Shown here: in pieces, positions 25,831-34,532 of the stretch
Numbering within the stretch: the first letter of the stretch is position 1
Layout: every line of letters starts with the position of its first letter
Assembly: GCA_049840835.1 (NCBI GenBank)
Contig: JASGJG010000003.1
Span: 744,001-808,000, forward strand
DNA from: JANLTX01 sp049840835
Lineage (GTDB): Bacteria; Armatimonadota; Armatimonadia; Armatimonadales; Armatimonadaceae
Length of the DNA: 64,000 bases
Reading direction: 5' to 3'
Made by a program: the position numbers and the translations under genes
Notes under the pieces: model-generated
What the model saw: the letters and a program-made list of their open reading frames with translations, nothing else
The model's database searches: none
Told to the model about the DNA's origin: nothing

Positions 25831-27086
25831 GATCTCTTGGCCATTCCAGAGAGAATCAACTCGTAGGTCTGCTCACGGTCCCAGTAGGAGCTATGGGATT
25901 CGGGAAAGGGAGAATCTCCCTCAACGGGCTTATCCTGCACCCGGTCGAAGATTGGACTGCAACGGAAGCTCAGCATGTCATTCAGATCGTAGATATTGAT
26001 CCACTCGGTGATAGTGCTGGGCACCTTCAGCCTGCCATCGGCAGTCAGTGTCGCCAGGGGGCGCGGATCTTCCTGTGGCGCTGTTTTGTCGTCCGGGTAG
26101 CGTGAGGCCAGAAGGTCTGCTTCGGCGAAGAGACCAACCTGGCTGCCCACAGTCACCAGGCGCTCTGTATCGATTCCGTAGCGCACGCAATAATCATAGG
26201 AGATGACCCCGCCTAGACTGTGGGCGATGATCCATAGCGGTGTGGAGGTGTCATTGAGCGCTCTGGTGACCACGGCGTGCATACCCTCCAGAAAGGCATC
26301 GCGCTTTGAAAGATAGACAAATACATCGCCCAGGAAGCGGGTTACGGGCGGCATGTATCTCCCCCGTCTGCCACGTAGCATTGGGAGAGCCAGCGCAAGC
26401 CCGGCGTTCTGAATCAGATCTTTAAAGAGTCCGGCCTGCCCTCCTAGAATGGCTCTCACCGCATCGTCCACCGGCACATAGATTCCCGTCCAGGTAATTG
26501 GGGTGGTATCGGCATCCGTGGGGGGAACCAGGAAGGCATAGATAGAGCCGGTCAGTGAGCGAGAGATCGTCTTCAGTAAGTCAGGTAGAGCGAGAGTGGC
26601 CTGAGCTTTTTCTACAGCGCCGAAGCAGGCTTCGATAATCGCCGATAAGAACGCGCTATCCACCGCAGCGTGTAGCTCCGGCACCGCTCCCAGGCACCTG
26701 GCAAGCTCCATGGCCAGGGGCGTGCGCCCTGCCCGTAGCGTTGCCTGGCGGCTGTCCATGGCCCTTCTTTCGGGCGCGAACGCGGCAAACATCTTCGTTT
26801 CCCGCATCGCGTTCAGTTCCATAAGGGGGCTATCGATAAGACACTGCTTCAGATCTGGCAGGGGGATAGTGCTATCAAATTCTCCGATCTGTGCTCTGCG
26901 CTCTTGCTCCGATATGCCAGGAATGCTATCTCCCCCCCAGCGAAGAGCCATGGCGCTGCCGCCCCAGAAGTACTTCTCGAAAGGGGTGTCAAAATTATGA
27001 GCGATAAGTTTTAACTGTACTTGCTCGGCAAGAACATCTGCTCTGGGCTTACGAACAGTGACCCCATGAACAAAAAGGGTTGGCAT
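25827..27086 (-). CDS. Alpha/beta hydrolase (lipase/esterase-like), first gene of the caspase operon
   Basis: A 419-residue cytoplasmic protein. It opens with the first strand and oxyanion region TLFVHGVTV. The nucleophile elbow is WIIAHSLGGVISYD (Ser within S-L-G-G), the probable acid is Asp in N-I-Y-D-L-N-D, and the probable His is in ESHSSYWDRE near the C-terminus. Residues about 80-250 form a helical insert of unknown role. Such hydrolases act on esters, lipids or peptides; the pairing with a caspase-like protease suggests either an effector or a regulatory partner. It starts at the ATG at 27086, and its last four bases overlap the next start. The upstream 400 bp has no gene, so its promoter is there. 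Confidence 0.8.
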   Translation of the reverse strand: MPTLFVHGVTVRKPRADVLAEQVQLKLIAHNFDTPFEKYFWGGSAMALRWGGDSIPGISEQERRAQIGEFDSTIPLPDLKQCLIDSPLMELNAMRETKMFAAFAPERRAMDSRQATLRAGRTPLAMELARCLGAVPELHAAVDSAFLSAIIEACFGAVEKAQATLALPDLLKTISRSLTGSIYAFLVPPTDADTTPITWTGIYVPVDDAVRAILGGQAGLFKDLIQNAGLALALPMLRGRRGRYMPPVTRFLGDVFVYLSKRDAFLEGMHAVVTRALNDTSTPLWIIAHSLGGVISYDYCVRYGIDTERLVTVGSQVGLFAEADLLASRYPDDKTAPQEDPRPLATLTADGRLKVPSTITEWINIYDLNDMLSFRCSPIFDRVQDKPVEGDSPFPESHSSYWDREQTYELILSGMAKRS

Positions 27087-27432
27087 CGTTTCTCTGAACC
27101 CGCAAAACCATAAAGCATACGCACTGTTGCCTATGTTGCGCGTAACTATACCTGATGAGTATTTCCTTTAGCAATATGTTAATGCCCAATCTCAAAGCAT
27201 ATACCCAGGGGGAGAGCACGCTTACTGTTTCACCAGTGACAGAACCATCTTAAAGCGTTGGTCAGGATTGAGATACGCTCGTCTTTCAGGGATAGTCCGA
27301 AGAGAGGAGAGTATCGCCAGACACGAGTTACTACCTGTGCTGTTCTGTCAATTCTGTGTATTTCGCCTATCAGGGCGAAAGGGCGAACCTGCACTGATTT
27401 TCTCGTCTCCCAGATAGGCGCAAAAGAAAACG
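27087..27432. other. Intergenic region upstream of the hydrolase-caspase operon
   Basis: About 350 bases with no supported gene. The part next to 27086 should carry the promoter of the three-gene operon. A short inverted pattern occurs near 27370-27390 (CGCCTATCAGGGCG), and several short frames lack a start site. Nothing else is recognised. Confidence 0.35.
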
Positions 27433-27464
27433 CAGGCCCCGAAGATTAGAATCCTCGGGGCCTG
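27433..27464 (-). terminator. Terminator of the DUF4382/DUF5666-type lipoprotein gene
   Basis: On the minus strand CAGGCCCCGA and its partner TCGGGGCCTG form a long stem (one internal mismatch), followed by GCGTTTTCTTTT. It lies 22 bases after the stop of the gene at 27486-29144. Confidence 0.8.
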
Positions 27465-27485
27465 TGGTAGGGGATAATGCTGCGG

Positions 27486-29144
27486 CTACAGGCGCAGGAG
27501 AGTGACTTTGTCGGCGGCGAGCTGGGTTTTATCGGCGCTCAGCGTGCCTATGGCCTGCACGCTACGACCTACCGTGAAGTCTGCCCAGGTCGCCGTTACC
27601 AGTTCCCCTGCGGTTGCGCCGGGTTTGAGCAGGATCGTGCTGCTGGAAAGCACGACTCGTGTACGCTCGTTGGGCAGGGGCACCGACGATTCACGGACGG
27701 TCACTACCAGAGTGTGCGTGGCCTCGTTGCGCTCTGCGATGGCGCCGGTCAGTGTGGTTGGTGCTGCAGGCGGTGGTGGGGCTTCTTGAAGAATCTCCAC
27801 CGCGCTTGCGGCAAGCTGGGTCTTATCAGCGTTCAGTACCCCGGTGGCTCGCACCACAGCGCCGACCTTGATATCGGCGTAGCTCGCCGGGTTGCCCGCC
27901 TTGCGGTAGGTGGTAGCGGCGTTGACAGTAACAATAAGCCGTAGTCCCACGCCGAGGCTGATGGGGCTCGCCTCTGCGATTTCGAGCACGAAGCGGTCAC
28001 CACCGACTTCACGAACCGTTCCCTTCATGGTTTCGAGAATCGGGGGAATCTCGCGCTCCTGAATCTCCACACGCGTGGCGGTCAGGCGCAGTCGGTCGCC
28101 ATCTAGCTCGCCTGTGACACTGACCTTCTGCCCCACGCGCAGATCGGAGAACGCTGCTGCTGTAGAGCTACCAGGGGTGGCGGCCAGCTTGCGGAAGACA
28201 GTTTGCGCGTTCGTGAGCACGATCAGGCGCTCACGGGCCAGTGGCGCGGTGCCTTCTCGAACCACGATAGTAAACGACGCATTCGCTTCGTTGATCTCCG
28301 CCACCGTGCCCCAGTAGGTCTGAAGCCGATGAGGCTCGCCGCCCAGAATGCGAATCGTTATCGCCGTCACGCTCTGGTCTGCCCCGCGCGTTCCTCGCAC
28401 GAAGACCGTCTGGCCGTTGGCGAGCGTGGCATCCTGCCCGTCCGCGCCGTAGACCTTCGTGTCGCCATTGAGCAATATGCGGATACGCGCGCCATTGGGA
28501 CCAGGAAGCTGAAGGCGGAACTCACGGCCCGGCTGCAGCTCGGAAACCGTTCCGGTTAGCTCCGCGATAGGCTCCCGGCTCTCGAAGTCAACAGGGGCAT
28601 CCGGCTTGACCTGAGGGCGGACCTTGCCCCCCACCAGCGTGAAGGCGGCCAGATCGAAGTCCATTACCAGAGAGCGATTGCCCTTCTCCAGTAAATTACG
28701 CGTGGCATCGTGGAGAGTCAGCACAGCCTTGCCATCGGCCACAGTCAGATTCTCGCGCGCCTCCACAGGCGTTTCCACACCAGCGCCACCGCCGGGTGGG
28801 ACCAGGGTGAACGTATCGCCGAAGCTCAGGCGCAGGGTGTCATAGGCCACATCGGGCAGGGACACGCTATTCAGAAACTGTTTGGCATCCTTGAGCGCGG
28901 CCAGGTTGATCGTCTTGCCTTCCGTAGATTCGTAGACCGTGGTAAACGTGCCACCCTTCCCGGCCTCGATCTTATAGAGAGTCACCCAGACCTGGGCGTA
29001 GTCATCGGAAAAGCCATCGGTCACAAAGACATCGACCTGCCGGTTCGAGGGAGCCGGGGAATCAGAACCGCCTCCTCCGCACCCGCCGAGAAAGAAAGCG
29101 AGTAGCAGAAGAAAAGCGAAAGCGGACAAACATCGTCGCAGCAT
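27486..29144 (-). CDS. Lipoprotein with DUF4382-like and repeated DUF5666-like domains
   Basis: About 552 residues. The signal ends in the lipobox FFLGGC, followed by a Gly/Ser spacer. Residues about 30-180 resemble DUF4382 (VDVFVTDGFSDDYAQVWVTL, LPDVAYDTLRLSF). After that come four or five related OB-like beta modules of the DUF5666 type: each has G-x-V-x-E, then VGAVVRATGVLNADKTQLAA or a close variant such as GRSVQAIGTLSADKTQLAAD. The ATG at 29144 is chosen over 29210 because GGAAG lies about ten bases upstream and the signal then starts at residue 1. The protein is outer-surface or periplasmic with unknown ligand. Monocistronic, with a terminator. Confidence 0.75.
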   Translation of the reverse strand: MLRRCLSAFAFLLLLAFFLGGCGGGGSDSPAPSNRQVDVFVTDGFSDDYAQVWVTLYKIEAGKGGTFTTVYESTEGKTINLAALKDAKQFLNSVSLPDVAYDTLRLSFGDTFTLVPPGGGAGVETPVEARENLTVADGKAVLTLHDATRNLLEKGNRSLVMDFDLAAFTLVGGKVRPQVKPDAPVDFESREPIAELTGTVSELQPGREFRLQLPGPNGARIRILLNGDTKVYGADGQDATLANGQTVFVRGTRGADQSVTAITIRILGGEPHRLQTYWGTVAEINEANASFTIVVREGTAPLARERLIVLTNAQTVFRKLAATPGSSTAAAFSDLRVGQKVSVTGELDGDRLRLTATRVEIQEREIPPILETMKGTVREVGGDRFVLEIAEASPISLGVGLRLIVTVNAATTYRKAGNPASYADIKVGAVVRATGVLNADKTQLAASAVEILQEAPPPPAAPTTLTGAIAERNEATHTLVVTVRESSVPLPNERTRVVLSSSTILLKPGATAGELVTATWADFTVGRSVQAIGTLSADKTQLAADKVTLLRL

Positions 29145-29329
29145 CTTGTTCTTCCTAAACGTTAGAGAATTAGCACGAGACTCCTCGCTCGACGCCGCTG
29201 CTACAGTCAATGTTCCCAGTGCGTATTGTTAAGTTTTACACTCTGATAATGACAGAGTTTAGATAGGCCGATTTTGCGTGTTACGGCAATCTGGTGTACT
29301 GTGGCCCCATTATTTTGGGGAGAAATTAT

Positions 29330-29872
29330 ATGAGCGAAGTCGATAGCAGCCGAAGTGAGAGCGTGAAATACCGGATACAGGGTGCGGATGGATTCTTTCG
29401 AGCGCCGGTAGATATGGATACGCTGCGCACCATGGCGGCCAGTGGTGTTGTATTTACAGACACCAACCTGATAGACGACTACGGGAAGCGCACCCTCGCT
29501 GGCGCCATACCCGAGCTCCGGGGAAGCGTAAAAACGCGCCGGGCCGCCCCGGCTCCTCTGACTCCCACCCTGCCAGCCTCGGATGCCCTTCCGGCTTCGG
29601 CCAACACCGCGCCGCAGGAGGCTACCCAGCCCCTTCGGGCACGCCTGTCTCTCAGTGCGCTGAGCATTATCGGGTGGGTGTTCGTGTGTCTGGGCTGTTT
29701 TGGCGGAGCCTACTACATGAGTGGTTTCTCCATGGTAGCGCCGGGCAGCGACTCGCAGGGCCTGGGCCTCGTGGGGAATCGCATCGCCGGAGTTATCGTG
29801 GCAGGTACGTGGGGCTTGATCGGCGCTCTATTCGTGGGTATCGACACCATTCGTAAGCAGCTGGCCCGATAA
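29330..29872 (+). CDS. GYF_2/DUF4339-like membrane protein
   Basis: About 180 residues. Residues 10-60 (KYRIQGADGFFRAPVDMDTL, then A-A-S-G-V-V-F-x-D-T) resemble the GYF_2 (DUF4339) module, which binds short peptides in the cytoplasm. A Pro/Ala/Thr-rich linker follows, then two membrane helices at about 115-135 and 152-172. GGGGAG lies eight bases before the ATG at 29330, so the longer frame from 29294 is rejected. Its 3' end overlaps the convergent gene at 29828 by 45 bases. The family suggests a membrane-associated adaptor; no partner is evident here. Confidence 0.6.
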   Translation: MSEVDSSRSESVKYRIQGADGFFRAPVDMDTLRTMAASGVVFTDTNLIDDYGKRTLAGAIPELRGSVKTRRAAPAPLTPTLPASDALPASANTAPQEATQPLRARLSLSALSIIGWVFVCLGCFGGAYYMSGFSMVAPGSDSQGLGLVGNRIAGVIVAGTWGLIGALFVGIDTIRKQLAR

Positions 29873-30463
29873 CCAGCACACGCCCCAGACTAACAGCAGA
29901 GTCAATATCAGCAGCCCCAGGGCTACCAGAGCGATAGCGCCGTAGCCGTTCGGGTGGGGATTTAGAAACGGATAGGGGTACCAGCCCGTAATCGCGCCAC
30001 GTATCAGGCTGTAGGCTAAGTAAGCCACCGGGTAAAGGAGCCAGAGCAGGCTTTGCGAGAAGCGGAGCTTGTGCTGTGGGAGGTCCAGCATCAGATCCAG
30101 GAGCGCAGCCAGGGGAATGAGGTAGTGCAACACCGTGTTGTCCCAGAATACGGCGGTCAGGCCAACACCTTTCCGCCCGGCCAGTAGCACCGAGAACGCG
30201 ATGCCGACCACCAGAATATACACTCCCGCTGCCCCGCGCAGAGTATCCAGCCAGCGGGGGGATTTGCCTGCCGCCATGTATAGGGCGCTCAGCAGGAACA
30301 CCACCACCATGAGCAGATTATTCTGAATAGTGAAGTAGCTGAAGAAGTTGACGGGGTTGAGTTTGCCCCGCTCTGCAACGGTAGCAAGCTCGGTGACTAT
30401 TGCACTGAAGCCCAGCAGCCCGAAGAAGACTTTATAGGCGATACGGAGCGTTTTCGAGCGCAT
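29828..30463 (-). CDS. Pr6Pr family membrane protein
   Basis: A 211-residue protein with six hydrophobic helices. Landmarks are FFSYFTIQNNLLMVVVFLLS, DNTVLHYLIPLAALLDLML and a final loop AITGWYPYPFLNPHPNGYG. This matches the Pr6Pr/FAR-17a/AIG1-like family of bacterial membrane proteins from memory, whose function is unknown (animal relatives hydrolyse fatty acid esters of hydroxy fatty acids using Thr and His). The conserved Thr (YFTIQNN) and His (VLHYLIP) are present. The gene overlaps its convergent neighbour by 45 bases. Confidence 0.8.
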   Translation of the reverse strand: MRSKTLRIAYKVFFGLLGFSAIVTELATVAERGKLNPVNFFSYFTIQNNLLMVVVFLLSALYMAAGKSPRWLDTLRGAAGVYILVVGIAFSVLLAGRKGVGLTAVFWDNTVLHYLIPLAALLDLMLDLPQHKLRFSQSLLWLLYPVAYLAYSLIRGAITGWYPYPFLNPHPNGYGAIALVALGLLILTLLLVWGVCWLSGQLLTNGVDTHE

Positions 30464-30549
30464 GAGGGTTCGTTTCCTGTTGTGCCAGAGGCCGCGTTAA
30501 ACTTAGCGCCTTTTCCCTGGAAATCGATATCGCAACGACGAGCCAACTA

Positions 30550-31129
30550 ATGAATAAATCAAAGCTGAAATTGTATTATGTGGCGGAGCAAAATTTCCTG
30601 TTCGCATCCTCCGAATTTCTTTCTAAGAAAAAAATATCCGAAGCGCTCTACACCTTCAATGTCGGGACTAGCTATAGTTCCGCCTGGGTTTCAAGTAGCC
30701 CTTTTGAGCATGAAAGGAGTGAGGTAAGCAGAAGACTTAAAGCGAGGTTCAAATTGAAGAATGAGCCCCTGTTCTATAACCCTGATAAGTATCCCGGCTA
30801 TCGGTTGATGATATACGATGTCACAGAATATGTACATAACTATAGCGGGTATGAGACATACAGGAAAAAACTGAGTGAGGAATTCGGAATCGACGTTTCT
30901 GTGATCTACCGAATGAGTGTCTATGGATTCAGCCAGGAATATATGAAGCGGATGCTAAAAAAGATAACGGATGTGCTAGGCTTCAAACTGATTCGTAGAG
31001 GGTGAGGAAGACGAACCTATAAATTATTTTTATAGTGCTATCCGTGGAGAGGAAGATATTGATACGAGGGAGTTCGACATAACAAAAGTGGAAGCCTGGT
31101 TGAATGGGACTAGCGACGAGCACCCCTAG
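30550..31129 (+). pseudogene. Hypothetical protein, one-base frameshift near the 3' end
   Basis: The first frame (30550-31005, 151 residues) is Lys/Tyr/Ser-rich with motifs FLFASSEFLSKKKISEALYT and GYETYRKKLSEEFGIDVSVI. It stops right after LIRRG. Removing one G from the GGG at about 30999-31002 gives E-E-D-E-P-I-N-Y-F-Y-S-A-I-R-G-E-E-D and ends H-P at 31129, a natural acidic C-terminus. The intact protein would have about 192 residues. No family is recognised; there is no signal or membrane segment. Local codon use is more AT-rich than its neighbours. Indel error or recent decay. Confidence 0.5.
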
Positions 31130-31198
31130 AAAACCCAAAGCCGCGGGGAACCTGGTCTGAGCTTACGACTTATGGGGTTCAGCGAGGCAGACAAGCAC

Positions 31199-31678
31199 AT
31201 GGCGACAGATTTAGCGCACGAGGCATCGATTCCCAATCCGGCTCTACAATCCCTGAGCGTGCTGATCGGGGAGTGGGCGACGGTGGGCACCCATTTCCTG
31301 ATACCCGGCACCACGTTTCATGGGCGCACCGTGTTCGACTGGATCGAGGGCGGGGCCTTCCTGCGCATGCGCTCGGAGATAGAGGAGGCAGGCATTCCCA
31401 GCGGCATCACGATCTTCGGCACCGATGATGTGCTGGGGCAGCTGTTCCTGCTCTACTTCGATGAACGCGGCGTCTCCCGGCGCTACGACGCGAGCTTCGA
31501 GGGCAATATCTTGAAGTGGTGGCGAAATGCGCCGGGCCTTTCCCAGCGCTACTCTCATACGCTCTCCGACGATGGTCGCACCCTGCTAGGCAAAGGTGAG
31601 ATGTCCGAAGACGGCACAACCTGGCAAAGAGACCTCGATTTGACCTACCAGAGAGCAAGTGAGTTGGATAGGGTGTAG
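31199..31678 (+). CDS. DUF1579-like (lipocalin-like) protein
   Basis: About 159 residues. The pattern L-I-G-E-W at the start of the barrel, T-V-F-D-W-I-E-G-G-A-F-L, a central L-F-L-L-Y-F-D-E-R-G and R-Y-S-H-T-L-S-D-D-G-R-T-L-L-G-K fits small beta-barrels of the DUF1579/nitrobindin-like type found in bacteria. It is cytoplasmic and has no signal. The ATG at 31199 is chosen because GAGG precedes it; an ATG at 31172 has no ribosome binding site. The ligand is unknown. It is followed directly by a long inverted repeat and a convergent membrane protein gene. Confidence 0.65.
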   Translation: MATDLAHEASIPNPALQSLSVLIGEWATVGTHFLIPGTTFHGRTVFDWIEGGAFLRMRSEIEEAGIPSGITIFGTDDVLGQLFLLYFDERGVSRRYDASFEGNILKWWRNAPGLSQRYSHTLSDDGRTLLGKGEMSEDGTTWQRDLDLTYQRASELDRV

Positions 31679-31830
31679 CCTGGCACGAAAATCGTGCGGC
31701 TATGGGGCCTCATTCTTCGGCCAACGCTTCTCCGAAGCGCGGAATCCAGAAACCCATTTATATGGGTTTCGCCTCCGAAGGAGGCTTGGCCAAAGGCCCT
31801 CGAGCCGCACGTTTATCGTGCCAGGCTTAT
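31676..31830. repeat. Long imperfect inverted repeat with nested hairpins
   Basis: The left arm (31676-31701) and the complement of the right arm (31804-31830) are nearly identical (core GCCTGGCACGA, then CGTGCGGCT). The similarity goes on inward through GGGGCC/AGGGCC and GGCCAACGC/TTGGCCAAGC. The interior contains GAAACCCATTTATATGGGTTTC and GCCTCCGAAGGAGGC. It sits between convergent genes and overlaps their stop regions. It may act as a two-way terminator, be a small non-autonomous mobile element, or both. Confidence 0.6.
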
Positions 31831-32178
31831 TCGGTGCCGATACCAGAGCAGGGGGAGCAGGAGCAGGGTGGGGCACATCAGTACCGCCACGCTCCCTATG
31901 CCAGCAGGAGACCAGAAGCTCGCGGCTAACACGGCTAAGGTCACGACGGTCAGTGCCACGGTTCCCGCGAAAGAGCGGAGCGCAGCCCACAGAAGCCATA
32001 TTCCAAGCAGGCCTGTGGTCACCACGCCGCCCACAACCCACCAGCTCGTTCGGAAGCTAATAATGCTGCCCGGATCGGGGACAAGCATACCTGTGATTGC
32101 CACAGTGGCGACAATGCCCCAGAGAAAGGTCCACCAGATCGCCAGCGCGATAGTCAGTAGTGTCGTCAGGTTCTTCAT
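31813..32178 (-). CDS. Four-helix membrane protein
   Basis: A 121-residue protein with four hydrophobic segments: LLTIALAIWWTFLWGIVATV, SWWVVGGVVTTGLLGIWLLW, GTVALTVVTLAVLAASFW and SVAVLMCPTLLLLPLLWY. Only short loops join them and the C-terminus is basic (RHRISLAR). No family is recognised. The final codons lie inside the inverted repeat at 31676-31830. Confidence 0.55.
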   Translation of the reverse strand: MKNLTTLLTIALAIWWTFLWGIVATVAITGMLVPDPGSIISFRTSWWVVGGVVTTGLLGIWLLWAALRSFAGTVALTVVTLAVLAASFWSPAGIGSVAVLMCPTLLLLPLLWYRHRISLAR

Positions 32179-32215
32179 GCAGCCCTCTCCTGTTTTCTAT
32201 TATAGCGCTGCTTCT

Positions 32216-33562
32216 CTACCGTTTTCCCAGAGATAGCGTGGTGTTCTGTCGGTCGGTTAGCATCAGGATGCGCCCACCTTTGACCGCTTCGAAGTAGCAG
32301 TTGTACTTCTCTGAGGCTCCTTTAAAGCGGTTGGTGAGAGTCATAGTCCAGGTGTTGGTGGTGTACTTACCTTTGTAGACCTGGCGCGAGAACTTCTGCG
32401 CACCAACCCTGCCCGAGGCGCCGGAGTGGTCGCTCTGGTAGGTGCCGCCCTTGGCAAACGTAAAGAGGTCGGCGGTAGAGGTGGCCGTGGCGCCTGCGTA
32501 TCCCCCATCGTTGACATAGTAGTAGGTGAGTGAGGCGTAGTCCTGGGTAGACCACTTGCCCACCAGATCGCCCGCGCTCACGGCGAAGCGGTTCTTACCC
32601 TGCATGTTCGCCAGCGCTTCCCAACCGAACTCATCACTCCTATACGGACCGAACACTTGCTCGAAGGCGCTCTTGCTGGGGGCGAGGAACTCGATATACC
32701 TGCCATTGCCTTTGGAGAAATGCTTCTTGAAGAGCACGATATGCACGGGCTTTCCGGTCGCTTTCTCCGTAGCGTCCGCCTCGGCGAAGGCGATGGACTC
32801 GAAGCTCTGGATGGGCTTCAGGGCGAAGTTCTGGATATCGGTGTAGCGCGGGGCTACCAATAGATTCCAGGCGTTTTGCAGGCCCGCTTTCAGGTCGGAG
32901 TTGTAAGCGTCTGCCTTCTGATTCGGGTAGTGCACCAGAGTGACCAGGTTTCCTTTGGTGACCTTCACCCAGTCTGACTGCTCGGTAGCGGTCCAGCCAT
33001 CATCGAAGTTCGTAGTGGTGAACTGGAACTTACCGGTTTTCGCGGGCGCCGGCTTTGTGGGCGCTGCGGGAGCCTTGCCTGTAGGCCGGGCCAGGCGGAA
33101 CGATTTCAGGAAAGCGGCGATATCCGACTGATACGCATCGGTACTGGTGGTGATAAGTACATTCGCCATCTGACTACCTGCTGTGGCAGTGAGCAGCAGG
33201 GCAGTACCGGTCTTACCCTTCGCTTCATAGGAGGCCAGCCCCTGTTCGACTGTCCAGCCGTTCTGGTCGAACGCGGGCTGCATTTTGGGGGGATCTGTCG
33301 CTTTGAGCGGGGTGGTTACAAACGCTTTCCAGGCCGTGGCAAAGTTGGCTTTTGAGTCGGTAGAGGCGGGCAGGGTTTTGAAGACCGCAATGCTGCAGCC
33401 GCCTATCTCCTTCTCCACGATGAACTGGACCACTGCCGGAGCCGGGTATCTGTACCAGCCTTTCGGAGGAGTAAAGGTAGAGATATCGAAGGTCTCGGGT
33501 TTCTGAGCGTGGGCGCTGGAAGCGAGAAGAAGGCAGCAAAGGGCGGGGGAGAGTAGCTTCAT
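32216..33562 (-). CDS. Secreted hypothetical protein (448 residues)
   Basis: A signal peptide (LLSPALCCLLLASSAHA, cleavage at AQK) is followed by two similar parts. Residues 25-160 contain F-T-P-P-K-G-W-Y and GGCSIAVFKTLPASTDSKAN. Residues 180-440 contain F-D-D-G-W-T-A-T-E-Q-S-D-W-V-K-V and a C-terminal G-K-W-S-T-Q-D-Y-A-S-L-T-Y-Y-Y. The end (SADLFTFAKGGTYQSD, then L-T-D-R-Q-N) is beta-rich and lipocalin-like. The frame is open for another 330 codons upstream (to 34552), but that part is antisense to real genes; the ATG at 33562 starts exactly at a signal peptide and is taken as the start. Role unknown. Confidence 0.65.
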   Translation of the reverse strand: MKLLSPALCCLLLASSAHAQKPETFDISTFTPPKGWYRYPAPAVVQFIVEKEIGGCSIAVFKTLPASTDSKANFATAWKAFVTTPLKATDPPKMQPAFDQNGWTVEQGLASYEAKGKTGTALLLTATAGSQMANVLITTSTDAYQSDIAAFLKSFRLARPTGKAPAAPTKPAPAKTGKFQFTTTNFDDGWTATEQSDWVKVTKGNLVTLVHYPNQKADAYNSDLKAGLQNAWNLLVAPRYTDIQNFALKPIQSFESIAFAEADATEKATGKPVHIVLFKKHFSKGNGRYIEFLAPSKSAFEQVFGPYRSDEFGWEALANMQGKNRFAVSAGDLVGKWSTQDYASLTYYYVNDGGYAGATATSTADLFTFAKGGTYQSDHSGASGRVGAQKFSRQVYKGKYTTNTWTMTLTNRFKGASEKYNCYFEAVKGGRILMLTDRQNTTLSLGKR

Positions 33563-33670
33563 TCGTTGTCTATAGCTTTCCCAGACTGGAGAGGTTTCAA
33601 ACAGGAAAGAAAGCCTGTAATCCGTCGAATGGCGGATGTTTCCAGGGAGTAGCGCTCCTAAAATTCCTGT

Positions 33671-34519
33671 ATGAAGAACAGAACCAGGCGAGCGCTCCTG
33701 GCCATCGCAGGGCTTGGCTCCGGAATTCTCATCGCTTCCGGTGTGAGCACCTGGATGTGGAACCAGGAGACCCGGAATCAGGCTGCGCGCCTCTATGCCG
33801 GACCGAAGACTGGTCGTATGCTCACATTCACCCCGGCGCAGCTGGAGGGCTTGCCCGCACCGGTGGCGCGCTACTTCCAGTTCGCGCTGACACCGGGGCA
33901 GGAAATCTATCAGCAAGGCCAGGTACGGCAGTCCGGGAGCTTCCGAGCCGGAGGGTTCGAGTCGCCCTGGAGCACTTTCACTGCGCGGCAGGCGTTTGCC
34001 GCCACACCCCCCGGTTTCGTATGGGATGCCACTATCCACATGAACCCGCTGGCTCCAGTACGGGTAAGAGATAGCTATCTCAATGGGGAAGGCGCCACAA
34101 GAGCGAAGTTGGGCGGGCTGCTGACTGTGGCTGAGCAGAAGGGGACAGCCGAAGTCGCTAGTGCATCGCTTCAACGCTGGCTGGCTGAGGCAGTCTGGTT
34201 CCCCACGCTGCTTCTGCCCGGTGGAAATGTCTCCTGGGAGGCTATCGATGATACCCATGCGCTGGCTATGGTAGCAGACCATGGAGTACTCGTTTCCCTG
34301 GAGTTCACGTTCGGGGAGCACGGTGAAATCACCCGCTGCTATACCCCGGCGCGCTACCGGGAGACAACGCCTACGCCCTGGGAGGGGCGCTACCGCAACT
34401 ATGTTTCTCGCAATGGAATGCGGGTCCCTCAGGACAGCGAGGTGGCGTGGATTCTTCCCGACGGCAGGCTGGAATACTGCCGCCTGCACATAGACGATAT
34501 TCAATACGACTCTCATTAG
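33671..34519 (+). CDS. DUF6544/DUF6920-like membrane-anchored protein
   Basis: A 282-residue protein. An N-terminal anchor helix (LLAIAGLGSGILIASGVSTW) precedes a body with L-E-G-L-P-A-P-V-A-R-Y-F, QVRQSGSFRA, F-T-A-R-Q-A-F, FVWDATIHM, a central LQRWLAEAVWFPTLLLPG and a C-terminal P-Q-D-S-E-V-A-W. These match, from memory, the bacterial DUF6544 (formerly DUF6920) proteins, which are beta-rich, membrane-tethered and of unknown role. It ends 13 bases before the alcohol dehydrogenase gene, so the two are probably an operon. Confidence 0.6.
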   Translation: MKNRTRRALLAIAGLGSGILIASGVSTWMWNQETRNQAARLYAGPKTGRMLTFTPAQLEGLPAPVARYFQFALTPGQEIYQQGQVRQSGSFRAGGFESPWSTFTARQAFAATPPGFVWDATIHMNPLAPVRVRDSYLNGEGATRAKLGGLLTVAEQKGTAEVASASLQRWLAEAVWFPTLLLPGGNVSWEAIDDTHALAMVADHGVLVSLEFTFGEHGEITRCYTPARYRETTPTPWEGRYRNYVSRNGMRVPQDSEVAWILPDGRLEYCRLHIDDIQYDSH

Positions 34520-34532
34520 AAAGAAAAAGCAA

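Noticed and set aside
24772..27086. Reading the hydrolase-caspase pair as a described type (for example a CRISPR-linked caspase system)
   Set aside because: No Cas gene, CRISPR array or gasdermin-like short membrane protein is present in the window.
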